NCBI RefSeq assembly: GCF_013408745.1
Contig: NZ_JACCBJ010000001.1
Coordinates: forward strand, 434,001-498,000
DNA from: Leifsonia soli
GTDB lineage: Bacteria; Actinomycetota; Actinomycetes; Actinomycetales; Microbacteriaceae
Reading direction: 5' to 3'
DNA length: 64,000 nt
Position 1 is the first letter of the stretch; every line of letters starts with the position of its first letter. The notes beneath the pieces are model-generated. The model saw only the letters and a list, made by a program, of their open reading frames with translations, had not been told where the DNA came from and searched no databases. The position numbers were made by a program, and so were the translations under genes. This document shows positions 31,435-39,616 of this stretch, piece by piece.

Positions 31435-32049
31435 ATGCCCCACCACTCCCAGACAGAGATCGAGCGGAAGTACGACGTCGACGCCGAGGCGCGGCATCCT
31501 CTGCTCGTGGGCGTCGGCGCGGTCGCGGTCCAGGGGGAGCCCGAGCGGCACGAGCTGGTGGCCACCTACTTCGACACGGCCGACCTCGCCCTCGCTCAGC
31601 ACCGGACCGCCGTGCGCGTCCGCCGCGGCGGTCACGACGCCGGCTGGCACGTCAAGCTGCCGGCCGACGAGGGCCGGACCGAGCTGCACTGGGAGCTGAC
31701 GGACGGCGACGAGCCTCCGGCCGAGCTGCGCGCGTACCTCCGCGAGGTCATCGGCGACGAGCCGCTCATCCCGATCGCCCTGGTCACCAATCATCGCGAC
31801 AGCGTCCTGCTGCAGGATGCTGCGGGCTTCGAGGTGGCGGAGCTCACCGACGACCACGTGCACAGCGAGAACCTCCGCACCGGCGGGGCGCAGGAGTGGC
31901 GCGAGTGGGAGGTGGAGCTGCTGAGCGGCGCCCCCGACACCCGGCAGCGCCGCACCGCCCTCCTCGACGAGATCGAGGAGCGCCTGCTCGCCGCGGGCGC
32001 GCGCCCATCGGCGAGTTCGTCGAAGCTGCAGCGCGCGCTCGGACTCTGA
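31435..32049 (+). CDS. CYTH-domain protein (triphosphate tunnel enzyme)
   Basis: A 204-residue CYTH domain without the CHAD partner often fused to it. The hallmark ExExK is HSQTEIERKYDV (residues 4-15); further tunnel residues appear in ATYFDTADLALAQHRTAVRV, GWHVKLPADEGRTELHWEL and EWREWEVELL. The family includes inorganic triphosphatases and class IV adenylate cyclases; without CHAD a triphosphatase is more likely. TAGACA lies 6 bases before the ATG. No neighbouring gene points to the substrate. Confidence 0.88.
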   Translation: MPHHSQTEIERKYDVDAEARHPLLVGVGAVAVQGEPERHELVATYFDTADLALAQHRTAVRVRRGGHDAGWHVKLPADEGRTELHWELTDGDEPPAELRAYLREVIGDEPLIPIALVTNHRDSVLLQDAAGFEVAELTDDHVHSENLRTGGAQEWREWEVELLSGAPDTRQRRTALLDEIEERLLAAGARPSASSSKLQRALGL

Positions 32050-32166
32050 GACGCGACGGTCTACCCCGGGCCGTTTACCACCCGCCGCCGCCGGCGTCCA
32101 GTGCGATTTTGTGCAGCCCGCCGGGTCCGGGCATGATTCAGGGGACGCCTTGAGAAACGGAGCAGC

Positions 32167-33195
32167 ATGAAGATCGGCATCCTCACCAGCGGCGGCGACT
32201 GCCCGGGCCTGAACGCGGTCATCCGCGGCGCGGTCCTGAAGGGCGACCGCGTGTACCGCTCCGAGTTCGCCGGCTTCCGCTACGGCTGGCGCGGTGTGGT
32301 CGACGGCGACATCATGCCGCTCGACCGGCACAGCGTCCGCGGCCTGTCCCGCCAGGGCGGCACCATCCTCGGCTCCAGCCGCACCAACCCGTTCGAGGGC
32401 GACAAGGGCGGCCCGGAGAACATCCAGCGGATGATGGACGAGAACGGCATCGACGCGATCATCGCCATCGGCGGGGAGGGCACCCTGACCGCGGCTCGCC
32501 GTCTCACCGACGCGGGTCTCAAGATCGTCGGCGTCCCGAAGACGATCGACAACGACCTCGCCGCCACCGACTACTCCTTCGGCTTCGACACGGCCGTCGA
32601 GATCGCCACCGAGGCGATCGACCGCCTGCGTACGACGGCCGAGTCGCACCAGCGCTGCATGGTCGTCGAGGTCATGGGCCGTCACGTCGGCTGGATCGCG
32701 CTCCACTCGGGCATGGCGGGCGGCGCCCACGCCATCCTCATCCCCGAGCAGCCGCAGTCCATCGAGCAGATCTGCGAGTGGGTCGAGTCCGTCCGCGACC
32801 GCGGCCGCGCGCCCGTCATCGTCGTCTCCGAGGGTTTCCACCTCGACACGATGGAGGAGGCGCACTCGCACAAGGGACTGGACGCGTTCAACCGGCCGCG
32901 CCTCGGCGGCATCGGCGAGATGCTCGCACCGCTGATCGAGGAGCGCACCGGCATCGAGTCGCGCGCCACGGTGCTCGGCCACATGCAGCGCGGCGGCGTC
33001 CCGAGCGCCTACGACCGCGTGCTCGCCACGCGCCTCGGCATGGCGGCGGTGGATGCGGTGTACGAGGGCCGCTGGGGCTCGATGGTGTCGCTTCGCGGCA
33101 CCGATGTCGTCAACGTCTCGATCGCCGACGCGACCGGTGGTCTGAAGACCGTTCCGGCGGCCCGCTACGAAGAGGCCGCCATCCTCTTCGGCTGA
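32167..33195 (+). CDS. pfkA: 6-phosphofructokinase
   Basis: Phosphorylates fructose-6-phosphate in glycolysis. The 342-residue product has the N-terminal ILTSGGDCPGLNAVIRG, GGTILGSSRTNPF, IIAIGGEGTLTAARRL (about 98-113), VPKTIDNDLAATDYSFGFDT and MGRHVGWIALHSG. The Lys in PKTIDND is often linked to pyrophosphate use, but GGEG keeps Gly where PPi enzymes have Asp; actinobacterial enzymes with this pair are ATP-dependent, so ATP is favoured. The ATG follows GGAGCAGC. It stands alone, with no other glycolysis gene beside it. Confidence 0.95.
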   Translation: MKIGILTSGGDCPGLNAVIRGAVLKGDRVYRSEFAGFRYGWRGVVDGDIMPLDRHSVRGLSRQGGTILGSSRTNPFEGDKGGPENIQRMMDENGIDAIIAIGGEGTLTAARRLTDAGLKIVGVPKTIDNDLAATDYSFGFDTAVEIATEAIDRLRTTAESHQRCMVVEVMGRHVGWIALHSGMAGGAHAILIPEQPQSIEQICEWVESVRDRGRAPVIVVSEGFHLDTMEEAHSHKGLDAFNRPRLGGIGEMLAPLIEERTGIESRATVLGHMQRGGVPSAYDRVLATRLGMAAVDAVYEGRWGSMVSLRGTDVVNVSIADATGGLKTVPAARYEEAAILFG

Positions 33196-33281
33196 GTGCT
33201 CGCTGCACCCGCGCCCCGCTCTCTGCTGTTCCGGGGGAGTCGGGGCTAGGCTCCGTGCTACCAGAGGGAAGGAGCCCGACC

Positions 33282-34205
33282 GTGCCGCGTTTCGTCCAGT
33301 TCGATGAGTTCGGCTCCCGCGACTACCTGCAGGTGGTCGAGCGGGAGAGACCGTGGGCCGGTCCGGGCCAGGTGCTGGTGCGGGTGATGGCCGCCGGGCT
33401 CAACCCGATGGACGTGAAGGCGTATCGCGACGAGCGGTCCGCCGCGCGGATGGGCGTCACGCTGCCGAGCGGGATCGGTCAGGACTTCGCCGGGTTCGTC
33501 GAGGAGGTCGGCGATGGCGTGACGCGCTTCGAGCTCGGCCAGGCCGTACTCGGCACGGCGCCGTTCGCCTCCATCGCCGACTTCGTCGTGGTGGCGGAGG
33601 ACGGCCAGGTGATCCCCAAGCCCGACCCTCTCACCTTCGAGGTGGCCGGCTCCCTCGGCGTCGTCGGCCGGACGGCCATGGCGAGCGTGCGCTCGCTGGG
33701 CATCCGCGAGCGCGACACGGTGCTGGTGAGCGCCGCCGCGGGCGGGGTCGGCGTTCTCGCCGCCCAGCTCGTCGTCCGCGCCGGCGCGACCGTGATCGGC
33801 ACGGCGAGCGAGGAGAACCACGAGTTCCTCGAGTCTCTCGGCGTCATCCCGGTGACCTACGGGGACGGCCTCGCCCAGCGGGTGCGCGAGGCGCTCGACG
33901 ACGACCGCGTCACCGCGGTGCTGGACAACCACGGTGCGGACACCATCGAGGCGGCGCTGGAGCTCGGCGTCCCGATCGAGCGCGTCAACTCCATCGCGGC
34001 GTTCGGACCGGCCGCGCACGGTGCGCAGAACGTCGGAGGCTCCGCCGGCACCAACGACGACCTCGCCGAACTGGCCGATCTGCTCGCCGAGAACGAGCTG
34101 GTGCTGCCGATCGACTCGATCTATCCCATCGAGCGGACCGTCGAGGCGTACGGCAGGCTCGAGGCCGGCCACGTGCGCGGCAAGATCGTCATCGTCACCG
34201 ACTGA
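33282..34205 (+). CDS. NADP-dependent quinone reductase-like (MDR superfamily)
   Basis: A 307-residue member of the zinc-free quinone oxidoreductase branch of medium-chain dehydrogenases. Visible are VMAAGLNPMDVKAYRDE, GIGQDFAGFVEEVGDGV, DTVLVSAAAGGVGVLAAQLV (cofactor loop, about 147-166) and the C-terminal LEAGHVRGKIVIV. There are no catalytic zinc ligands. The GTG at 33282 follows AAGGAG, and TAGGCT at 33247 gives a leader of about 30 bases. The next gene follows after 15 bases. Confidence 0.88.
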   Translation: MPRFVQFDEFGSRDYLQVVERERPWAGPGQVLVRVMAAGLNPMDVKAYRDERSAARMGVTLPSGIGQDFAGFVEEVGDGVTRFELGQAVLGTAPFASIADFVVVAEDGQVIPKPDPLTFEVAGSLGVVGRTAMASVRSLGIRERDTVLVSAAAGGVGVLAAQLVVRAGATVIGTASEENHEFLESLGVIPVTYGDGLAQRVREALDDDRVTAVLDNHGADTIEAALELGVPIERVNSIAAFGPAAHGAQNVGGSAGTNDDLAELADLLAENELVLPIDSIYPIERTVEAYGRLEAGHVRGKIVIVTD

Positions 34206-34220
34206 GCGTAAGGAGCATCC

Positions 34221-34628
34221 ATGATCGCAGAGGACATCGCCCGGCAGCTTCGTGCCGCGGGCCTGCGCTGGCAGCCGGTGTCGGGCGACACGTTCGCCAT
34301 CGACCGTCCCGGCATGGAGGGCGAGCGCTTCACCGTCAGCGAGATGACGATCGAGCCGCACCACTTCGATACGGGGACGATCCTCGGCTTCAACGGCACC
34401 ACCGAGTGGGCGCTCGACTCGCTCGCGGTGGAGGACGCCCTGTGGATCCCGCGCGAGGACCAGCTGCGCGAGCTGCTCGGCGGCACGTTCCGGCATCTGG
34501 CGCGCACACCCGACGGCTACCGGGTCACCGTGGTGATCGAGAGGGAGGAGCGGTACTTCGAGCACGACGACGCCGCCACCGCGTACGCGCAGGCGCTGCT
34601 GTCGCTGATCGGCGCGTCCGTCTCCTAG
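34221..34628 (+). CDS. Conserved actinobacterial hypothetical protein
   Basis: A 135-residue soluble protein. Segments that look conserved are RAAGLRWQPVSGDTFAI, MTIEPHHFDTGTILGFNGTT and ALWIPREDQLRELLGGTFR. Similar proteins are sometimes named pilus assembly protein CpaE in databases, but I see no ATPase motif and no pilus gene nearby, so that name is not supported. AAGGAG precedes the ATG. Its TAG stop shares the bases CTAG with the TAG stop of the convergent acetyltransferase gene. Confidence 0.7.
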   Translation: MIAEDIARQLRAAGLRWQPVSGDTFAIDRPGMEGERFTVSEMTIEPHHFDTGTILGFNGTTEWALDSLAVEDALWIPREDQLRELLGGTFRHLARTPDGYRVTVVIEREERYFEHDDAATAYAQALLSLIGASVS

Positions 34629-35104
34629 CGATGCAGGCTCGGCCGCGCGAGCCCGAGATGGAGCAGCGGATACGGACGCCCCGCCTCATCGGTCGCGCTC
34701 CGGCCGACGACCTCGAACCCGCGGGACAGGTAGAAGCCGGCGGCCGACCCGTTCTGCTCGTTGACGTCGACGCGGACGATGCCCTGGTCGCGGATGGCGT
34801 GGTCGAGGAGCGCCGTGCCGATCCCTCCGCCGCGCTCGGCCGCATCGACGAACAGCATCTCCAGGGTGCCGTCGAGCACACCGGAGAAGCCGACCGGTCG
34901 GCCGTCGCGCTCGGCGACCGACAGCGTCACGGCGGGGAAGTAGTCGGACGCCAGCCGTGCCTCGATCTCGTCGCGGTCGGCGGCGGAGAGGAAGTCGTGG
35001 GTCGCATCCACGGCTCGGCGCCAGATCGCCACGAGAGCCGGGTACTCGGCTGGTCCGGCGGAGGGCCGGATGCGCGCGGGCACACCGGTGGATGCGGACA
35101 CCAT
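34625..35104 (-). CDS. GNAT-family N-acetyltransferase
   Basis: A 159-residue acyl-CoA-dependent acetyltransferase. Motif A is EMLFVDAAERGGGIGTALLD, with the pyrophosphate loop RGGGIGTA at about residues 93-100; motif B is NEQNGSAAGFYLSRGFEVVG. The ending DEAGRPYPLLHLGLAR resembles YjaB-type acetyltransferases. The ATG at 35104 has GGGAG ahead of it. The substrate is unknown. It converges with the hypothetical gene at 34221, sharing a CTAG over both stops. Confidence 0.88.
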   Translation of the reverse strand: MVSASTGVPARIRPSAGPAEYPALVAIWRRAVDATHDFLSAADRDEIEARLASDYFPAVTLSVAERDGRPVGFSGVLDGTLEMLFVDAAERGGGIGTALLDHAIRDQGIVRVDVNEQNGSAAGFYLSRGFEVVGRSATDEAGRPYPLLHLGLARPSLHR

Positions 35105-35138
35105 GCGGGCTCCCTTCGGCGGATATCGGCCTTCCAGC

Positions 35139-36437
35139 CTACGGAATGACCGGCGAAGCGGCCGGAGCCAGGATGCCCGCATCCAGCTCGGCGACGCTGC
35201 GGACGCCGGCGAGGCCGAGCGTGATGTCGAGCTCGGCGATGGTGTTGCGCAGCAGCTCCCGGACGCCGGCCTCGCCCGCGACCGCCAGTGCATAGGCGTA
35301 CGGCCGGCCGATCGCGACCGCCCGCGCGCCGAGGGCCAGAGCGATCACCGCGTCCGCGCCTCCGCGGATGCCGCTGTCGAAGAGCACAGGCGCGCGTCCG
35401 TCGATCGCCGCGACGACTCCGGGCAGCGCATCGAGCGCCGCGATCTCCCCGTCGATCTGGCGGCCGCCGTGGTTCGAGACCTGCACCGCGTCCACTCCGG
35501 CGTCGAGCGCGCGACGGGCGTCGTCGGGATGGAGCACGCCCTTCAGCACGATCGGCAGCCGGGTGCGCTCCCGCAGGAACGCCAGGTCGTCCCACGTCAG
35601 GGAGGGGTCCGCGAACACGTCGAGGAACGTCTCGACCGCGGCGAGCGGCTCGCCCGACCGCAGCTTCTCGCGCAGCGGTCCCGGATGGTGGCGCAGGATG
35701 CCGGCGAAGGCCGCGAGCGCCGCGGGCGTCGGCGTGGTGCGCGGTCGGACGGCCACCGCCGCCCGCTCCCGCACCAGCTGCCGGAAGACGGGATCGCTGG
35801 TGTACTGAGCAATCCCCAGCCCGCGGCTGAACGGCAGATACCCGAGGGCCAGGTCGCGGGGCCGCCAGCCCAGGACGTGCGTGTCGAGGGTGACGACGAT
35901 GGCCTCGCAGCCGGAGCGCTCCGCCCGCTCGACCAGGCTCGCCACGAGGTCGCGCGACGAGCTCCAGTACAGCTGGAACCAGCGGGAGGCGCCGGGCGCC
36001 GCGTCGTCCATGGCGGCGGCGACCTCCTCCATCGGCTGCGATGCCTGCGTGGAGAGCACGGCAGGGACGCCGAGGGCCGCTGCTGCGCGCGCGGCGGCCG
36101 CATCCCCTCCGCGCCGGGCGAGTTCCAGCACGCCGATCGGCGCGAGCAGTAGCGGCGTCGGGCGGCGGACGCCGAACAGCTCGACGGAGAGGTCGCGAGC
36201 GGACACGTCGCGCAGCACGCGCGGAACGATGCGTCGCCGCCGGAACGCGTCGGCGTTGGCGTCCGCCGTGCGTTCGAGCCCGGCGGACCCGGCGATGTAC
36301 GCGAACGCCGCACGGCTCAGCCGGCGCTGCGCCGCCCGTTCCAGCTGTGCGTAGCCCACCGGGATGCGCGGGCGACGGCCGGCGACGCCGTCGCGGTAGA
36401 TCTCGGACTGGGCGTCGCGCCCGGCGCTGGAGCTCAT
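35139..36437 (-). CDS. FMN-dependent alpha-hydroxy acid dehydrogenase (lactate 2-monooxygenase-like)
   Basis: A 432-residue flavoprotein oxidising L-2-hydroxy acids such as lactate. Visible are the FMN-site AFAYIAGSAGLERTADANAD, PLLLAPIGVLELA, WFQLYWSSSRD, VVTLDTHVLGWRPRD, the cofactor Lys in PIVLKGVLHPDDARRA, and the catalytic SNHGGRQIDGEIAALDAL (about 325-342), then LFDSGIRGGADAVIALALGA. The length and N-terminal extension match the lactate 2-monooxygenase branch, but oxidase or dehydrogenase activity cannot be separated by eye. The ATG is preceded by GGAGGATAGGAG. Confidence 0.9.
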   Translation of the reverse strand: MSSSAGRDAQSEIYRDGVAGRRPRIPVGYAQLERAAQRRLSRAAFAYIAGSAGLERTADANADAFRRRRIVPRVLRDVSARDLSVELFGVRRPTPLLLAPIGVLELARRGGDAAAARAAAALGVPAVLSTQASQPMEEVAAAMDDAAPGASRWFQLYWSSSRDLVASLVERAERSGCEAIVVTLDTHVLGWRPRDLALGYLPFSRGLGIAQYTSDPVFRQLVRERAAVAVRPRTTPTPAALAAFAGILRHHPGPLREKLRSGEPLAAVETFLDVFADPSLTWDDLAFLRERTRLPIVLKGVLHPDDARRALDAGVDAVQVSNHGGRQIDGEIAALDALPGVVAAIDGRAPVLFDSGIRGGADAVIALALGARAVAIGRPYAYALAVAGEAGVRELLRNTIAELDITLGLAGVRSVAELDAGILAPAASPVIP

Positions 36438-36532
36438 GGCTCCTATCCTCCATGAATCCGGTTGACGCAACACGCCGTCGGTGGGCACGGCCGGACGGCG
36501 TGTCGTGTCCACTGGACCGGCGAAGAGGCGCG

Positions 36533-37186
36533 TCAGCGGCGGCGCGGGCGCTTGCGCGGAGTGGACGAGCGTGGACCCGAGGGCGCACGGCCGCCGGACG
36601 GCGTGCGCGGGCCGCCCGCCTTGCGGCCGTCGGCCGCCTCGCGCGCCGCGATCTCCGGGTTGCGCGAGCTGTGGGCCGTGCGGCCCCGGACGATCCCGAT
36701 GAAGTCGTCCACCAGTGGATGCTGCCCCTCCCGCGGCCAGGTCAGGCCGATGCGGCTCTGCGGGGCGTCCTCGAGGGGCAGGGCCACCACGTCCTTGCGA
36801 CGGAGGGCCTTCGCGACCGACGCGGGCAGCAGGGCGATGCCGTCGCCCGCGGCGACGCTGCGCATGAGCGCCTCCGACGGCTCGCCCGTGACCCGCGGCT
36901 CGCCGTCGAGGTCGGCGATCCGGAGGTGCTCCTCCAGGGTGAGCAGGTGCTCGTGGTGCGCGACGACCACCACATCCTCGGCATAGAGCGGGATGAGGTG
37001 GCGATCGTCGTCCGCCTCGGCGTCGCGGGCGAACACCATGTCCGCGTCCCCGGCCGCGAGCACGGCGAGGGGATCGCCGCTCGGCCGCACCACGAGCTCC
37101 ACGTCGGGGAGGCGCTGCTCGAACGCGCGCGTCCACTTGCCGACGGTGACACCGAGCGGGAAGGCGATCGCGAAGCGGGAGGGCAC
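36533..37186 (-). CDS. LysR-type substrate-binding domain protein without HTH
   Basis: A 217-residue protein made of a single LysR effector-binding (PBP2) domain: SRFAIAFPLGVTVGKWTRAF at the start, VELVVRPSGDPLAVLAAGDAD, then GEPSEALMRSVAAGDGIALL and PASVAKALRR. The usual N-terminal winged HTH is absent, and the C-terminal tail of about 50 residues is basic and rich in Pro, Arg and Gly. The GTG start is supported by TACCCT 6 bases ahead. It is divergent from a DUF5997 gene with a 33-base gap, a pairing seen in Actinobacteria. It may bind a ligand and act through a partner protein. Confidence 0.8.
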   Translation of the reverse strand: MPSRFAIAFPLGVTVGKWTRAFEQRLPDVELVVRPSGDPLAVLAAGDADMVFARDAEADDDRHLIPLYAEDVVVVAHHEHLLTLEEHLRIADLDGEPRVTGEPSEALMRSVAAGDGIALLPASVAKALRRKDVVALPLEDAPQSRIGLTWPREGQHPLVDDFIGIVRGRTAHSSRNPEIAAREAADGRKAGGPRTPSGGRAPSGPRSSTPRKRPRRR

Positions 37187-37192
37187 CTGACG

Positions 37193-37212
37193 AGGGTAGC
37201 GAACGGTAGCCT
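37193..37212. promoter_or_regulatory. Divergent leaderless promoters, LysR-domain gene and DUF5997 gene
   Basis: In a 33-base gap TACCCT (minus strand, 37193-37198) lies 6 bases from the leftward GTG, and TAGCCT (plus strand, 37207-37212) lies 7 bases from the rightward ATG. The hexamers are 8 bases apart, so the two promoters must compete or be read alternately. Confidence 0.6.
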
Positions 37213-37219
37213 GGAGAAC

Positions 37220-37612
37220 ATGAAGGCGCAGACGATGAAACCGGCCACAGCGGCCAAGAAGCTCGGCATCTACCTGCCGGCGGCGCCCGACGACTTCCGC
37301 GACCGCGAGATCAGCCGGACCGAGCTGGATGCGCTGACCGCCGAGCCGCCGGAGTGGCTGAAGACCCTGCGCGCCGACGGGCCGCATCCCCGCGACGTCG
37401 TGGCACGCAAGCTGGGCGTCTCCAACTCGGGCCTCGCCCGCGGAGGGGTGACCGAGGCGCTCACCACCGCTCAGATCAAGGACCTGCTGGCCGACCCGCC
37501 GCAGTGGCTGGTCGACGAGCGGGCGACGCAGGCGGCCGTCCGCGCCGAGAACGCGCGCGTCAAGCAGCGCGATGCCGAGCGCGCGGCGCGCTGGGCGGCC
37601 GAAGAGGAGTAG
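37220..37612 (+). CDS. DUF5997-family protein
   Basis: A 130-residue protein of the actinobacterial DUF5997 family: MKPATAAKKLGIYLPAAPDD near the start, EISRTELDALTAEPPEWLK, HPRDVVARKLGVSNSGLARG (HTH-like, about 59-78) and TTAQIKDLLADPPQWLVDE. The repeat of a P-P-[EQ]-W-L motif is notable. The tail is charged and helical. It is divergent from the LysR-domain protein, with which it may work as a two-part regulator, one binding the ligand and the other DNA. That is only inferred from pairing and the HTH-like helix. Confidence 0.8.
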   Translation: MKAQTMKPATAAKKLGIYLPAAPDDFRDREISRTELDALTAEPPEWLKTLRADGPHPRDVVARKLGVSNSGLARGGVTEALTTAQIKDLLADPPQWLVDERATQAAVRAENARVKQRDAERAARWAAEEE

Positions 37613-37618
37613 GCGGCC

Positions 37619-38044
37619 TCACGCCCCGCCGGGCTCCGGGCTGCCGTCCGGTGTGCGGGTCGCCGACCGCGCGGCCCGCGCGATCGTCTGCGGCCCCGTC
37701 ACCAGAGCCCGCCGCCAGGGCGCGACGCCGTCGATCTCGACCTGCAGCGAGAAGCTCAGGATGGTGCGGATGAGGACGATGATCCCGAGCACCACCGCAT
37801 CCGTCAGCGACGGCGTCGACGTCACGGTCTTCACCAGGTCGGCCGCGACGAGGATCTCGAGGCCGAGCAGGATGACGCCGCCGAAGCTCTCGCGCAGGGT
37901 CCGGAACGCCGCGGCCCCGCTGCGCTGACGCCGCCAGGCGACCAGCGACAGGCCGATCGCGACGAGGAGGCCGATGGCCATCGCGGCGACGCCGGCGAAC
38001 TCGAACGCCGTACCGGTCGCCTCGAACAACGCGTGCGCATCCAT
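37619..38044 (-). CDS. DUF1622-family membrane protein
   Basis: A 141-residue protein with three hydrophobic segments (about residues 11-37, 52-72 and 78-98) and the family sequence FGGVILLGLEILVAADLVKT. This matches DUF1622 (YbaN/YloU-independent small membrane proteins of unknown role). It converges with the DUF5997 gene (6-base gap) and is divergent from the SDR gene. Confidence 0.82.
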   Translation of the reverse strand: MDAHALFEATGTAFEFAGVAAMAIGLLVAIGLSLVAWRRQRSGAAAFRTLRESFGGVILLGLEILVAADLVKTVTSTPSLTDAVVLGIIVLIRTILSFSLQVEIDGVAPWRRALVTGPQTIARAARSATRTPDGSPEPGGA

Positions 38045-38073
38045 GTGCTCATGGTGCCACGTAGAATTCTCCG

Positions 38074-39576
38074 GTGCCTCCCGAAACCCCGGCGTCCTCC
38101 GGCCTCGACCCCGATGAGCTCGCCGTCACCCTCCGCGTCCTCGGACAGCTGCATGAGCTGGACCAGGAGCACCCCGACTACGTGACCGTGCGCCGCGCGA
38201 CCGCCCACATGTTCAAGGCGTCGAAGCAGGCCAGGAAGCGGCAGCTCCGCGAGCAGGTGCAGGCGGCCGACCGCGCCGTCATCGCCGCGACCGCCACCGG
38301 CGCGCCCGACCGCATCGACGACGAGACCCGTGGCCGCGAGCTGACCTCCGGCACGACGGCGTCGCACACCGCAGGCACGCTCATCACGCCGCGCGCCTGC
38401 TACATCTGCAAGCAGGACTACACCCAGGTCGACTGGTTCTACCACCAGCTGTGCCCGTCGTGCGCGGCGTTCAGCCACGCGAAGCGCAACGCGCGCACCG
38501 ACCTCACCGGCAAGCGCGCGCTGCTCACGGGCGGCCGCGCGAAGATCGGCATGCACATCGCCCTGCGGCTGCTGCGCGACGGCGCGCACCTGACGATCAC
38601 CACCCGGTTCCCGCGGGATGCGGTGCGCCGGTTCTCGCAGCTGCCGGACGCCGGCCGCTGGATCGACCGACTCCGGGTCGTGGGCATCGACCTGCGCGAC
38701 CCCGCCCAGGTCATCGCCCTGGCGGACTCCGTCGCCGAGCGCGGGGGCCTCGACATCCTGATCAACAACGCCGCGCAGACCGTGCGGCGCTCGCCCGGCG
38801 CGTACTCGCTGCTCGCCGAGGCGGAGACGCAGCCCCTGCCCGACGGTCCGCTGCCCGAGCTCGAGACGTTCGGCCACACCGCCGATCCGCATCCCCTCGC
38901 CCTGGAGCGCTCGGTCGCGGCGCACCCGCTGCTGTCGGCGGCAGACGTCCGCGGGACGATCGCGGAGGTCGCCGGCGCCGCGGCGCTCACCGCCGACGAC
39001 CTCGCGGCCGTCGCGATGGCCGCCGGCTCGTCGTCGCTCGAGAAGCACGCCGACGGCACCGCCATCGACGCGGGAGGGCTGGTGCCGGATGTTGCGCACG
39101 TGAACAGCTGGACGCAGACGATCGGAGCGATCGACACGCTTGAGCTGCTCGAGGTCCAGCTGTGCAACCAGACCGCTCCGTTCATCCTGATCGACCGGCT
39201 GCGCCCGTCCCTCGCCGCCGCCGGCCGCTCGTACATCGTCAACGTGTCGGCGATGGAGGGCGTCTTCGGCCGCCGCTACAAGGGCCCCGGCCACCCGCAC
39301 ACCAACATGTCGAAGGCGGCGCTCAACATGCTCACGCGCACGAGCGCGGCCGAGCTGTTCGAGACCGACGGCATCCTGATGACGGCCGTGGACACCGGAT
39401 GGATCACCGACGAGCGTCCGCACCACACGAAGGTGCGGCTCGCGGAGGAGGGCTTCCACGCCCCGCTCGACCTCGTCGACGGCGCGGCCCGCGTCTACGA
39501 CCCGATCGTGCGGGGAGAGGCGGGCGAGGACGTCTACGGCGTCTTCCTCAAGGACTACCGTGCCTCGGCCTGGTGA
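38074..39576 (+). CDS. SDR-family protein with N-terminal zinc-ribbon-like segment
   Basis: The 500-residue product has an N-terminal helical region, a Cys cluster CYICKQDY then QLCPSCAAF (about residues 109-132, C-x2-C ... C-x2-C), and a short-chain dehydrogenase domain with [20 protein letters not shown] and [12 protein letters not shown]. The usual catalytic YxxxK is replaced by TNMSK within [17 protein letters not shown], although the Ser is kept in IVNVSAMEG. An insert of about 75 residues follows the NNAA motif. The GTG has TAGAAT 6 bases before it. The substrate is unknown and classic SDR catalysis is uncertain. Confidence 0.82.
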   Translation: MPPETPASSGLDPDELAVTLRVLGQLHELDQEHPDYVTVRRATAHMFKASKQARKRQLREQVQAADRAVIAATATGAPDRIDDETRGRELTSGTTASHTAGTLITPRACYICKQDYTQVDWFYHQLCPSCAAFSHAKRNARTDLTGKRALLTGGRAKIGMHIALRLLRDGAHLTITTRFPRDAVRRFSQLPDAGRWIDRLRVVGIDLRDPAQVIALADSVAERGGLDILINNAAQTVRRSPGAYSLLAEAETQPLPDGPLPELETFGHTADPHPLALERSVAAHPLLSAADVRGTIAEVAGAAALTADDLAAVAMAAGSSSLEKHADGTAIDAGGLVPDVAHVNSWTQTIGAIDTLELLEVQLCNQTAPFILIDRLRPSLAAAGRSYIVNVSAMEGVFGRRYKGPGHPHTNMSKAALNMLTRTSAAELFETDGILMTAVDTGWITDERPHHTKVRLAEEGFHAPLDLVDGAARVYDPIVRGEAGEDVYGVFLKDYRASAW

Positions 39577-39616
39577 GCGCTACGCTGACGACGAAGGCAT
39601 GAGCGGAAGGACGCCG

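Noticed and set aside
32167..33195. Pyrophosphate-dependent phosphofructokinase, from the Lys in PKTIDND
   Set aside because: The partner position is Gly in GGEG rather than Asp, and actinobacterial enzymes with this combination use ATP.
34221..34628. Pilus assembly protein CpaE
   Set aside because: The 135-residue protein lacks the ATPase domain and no pilus genes are nearby; the name probably spread by database error.
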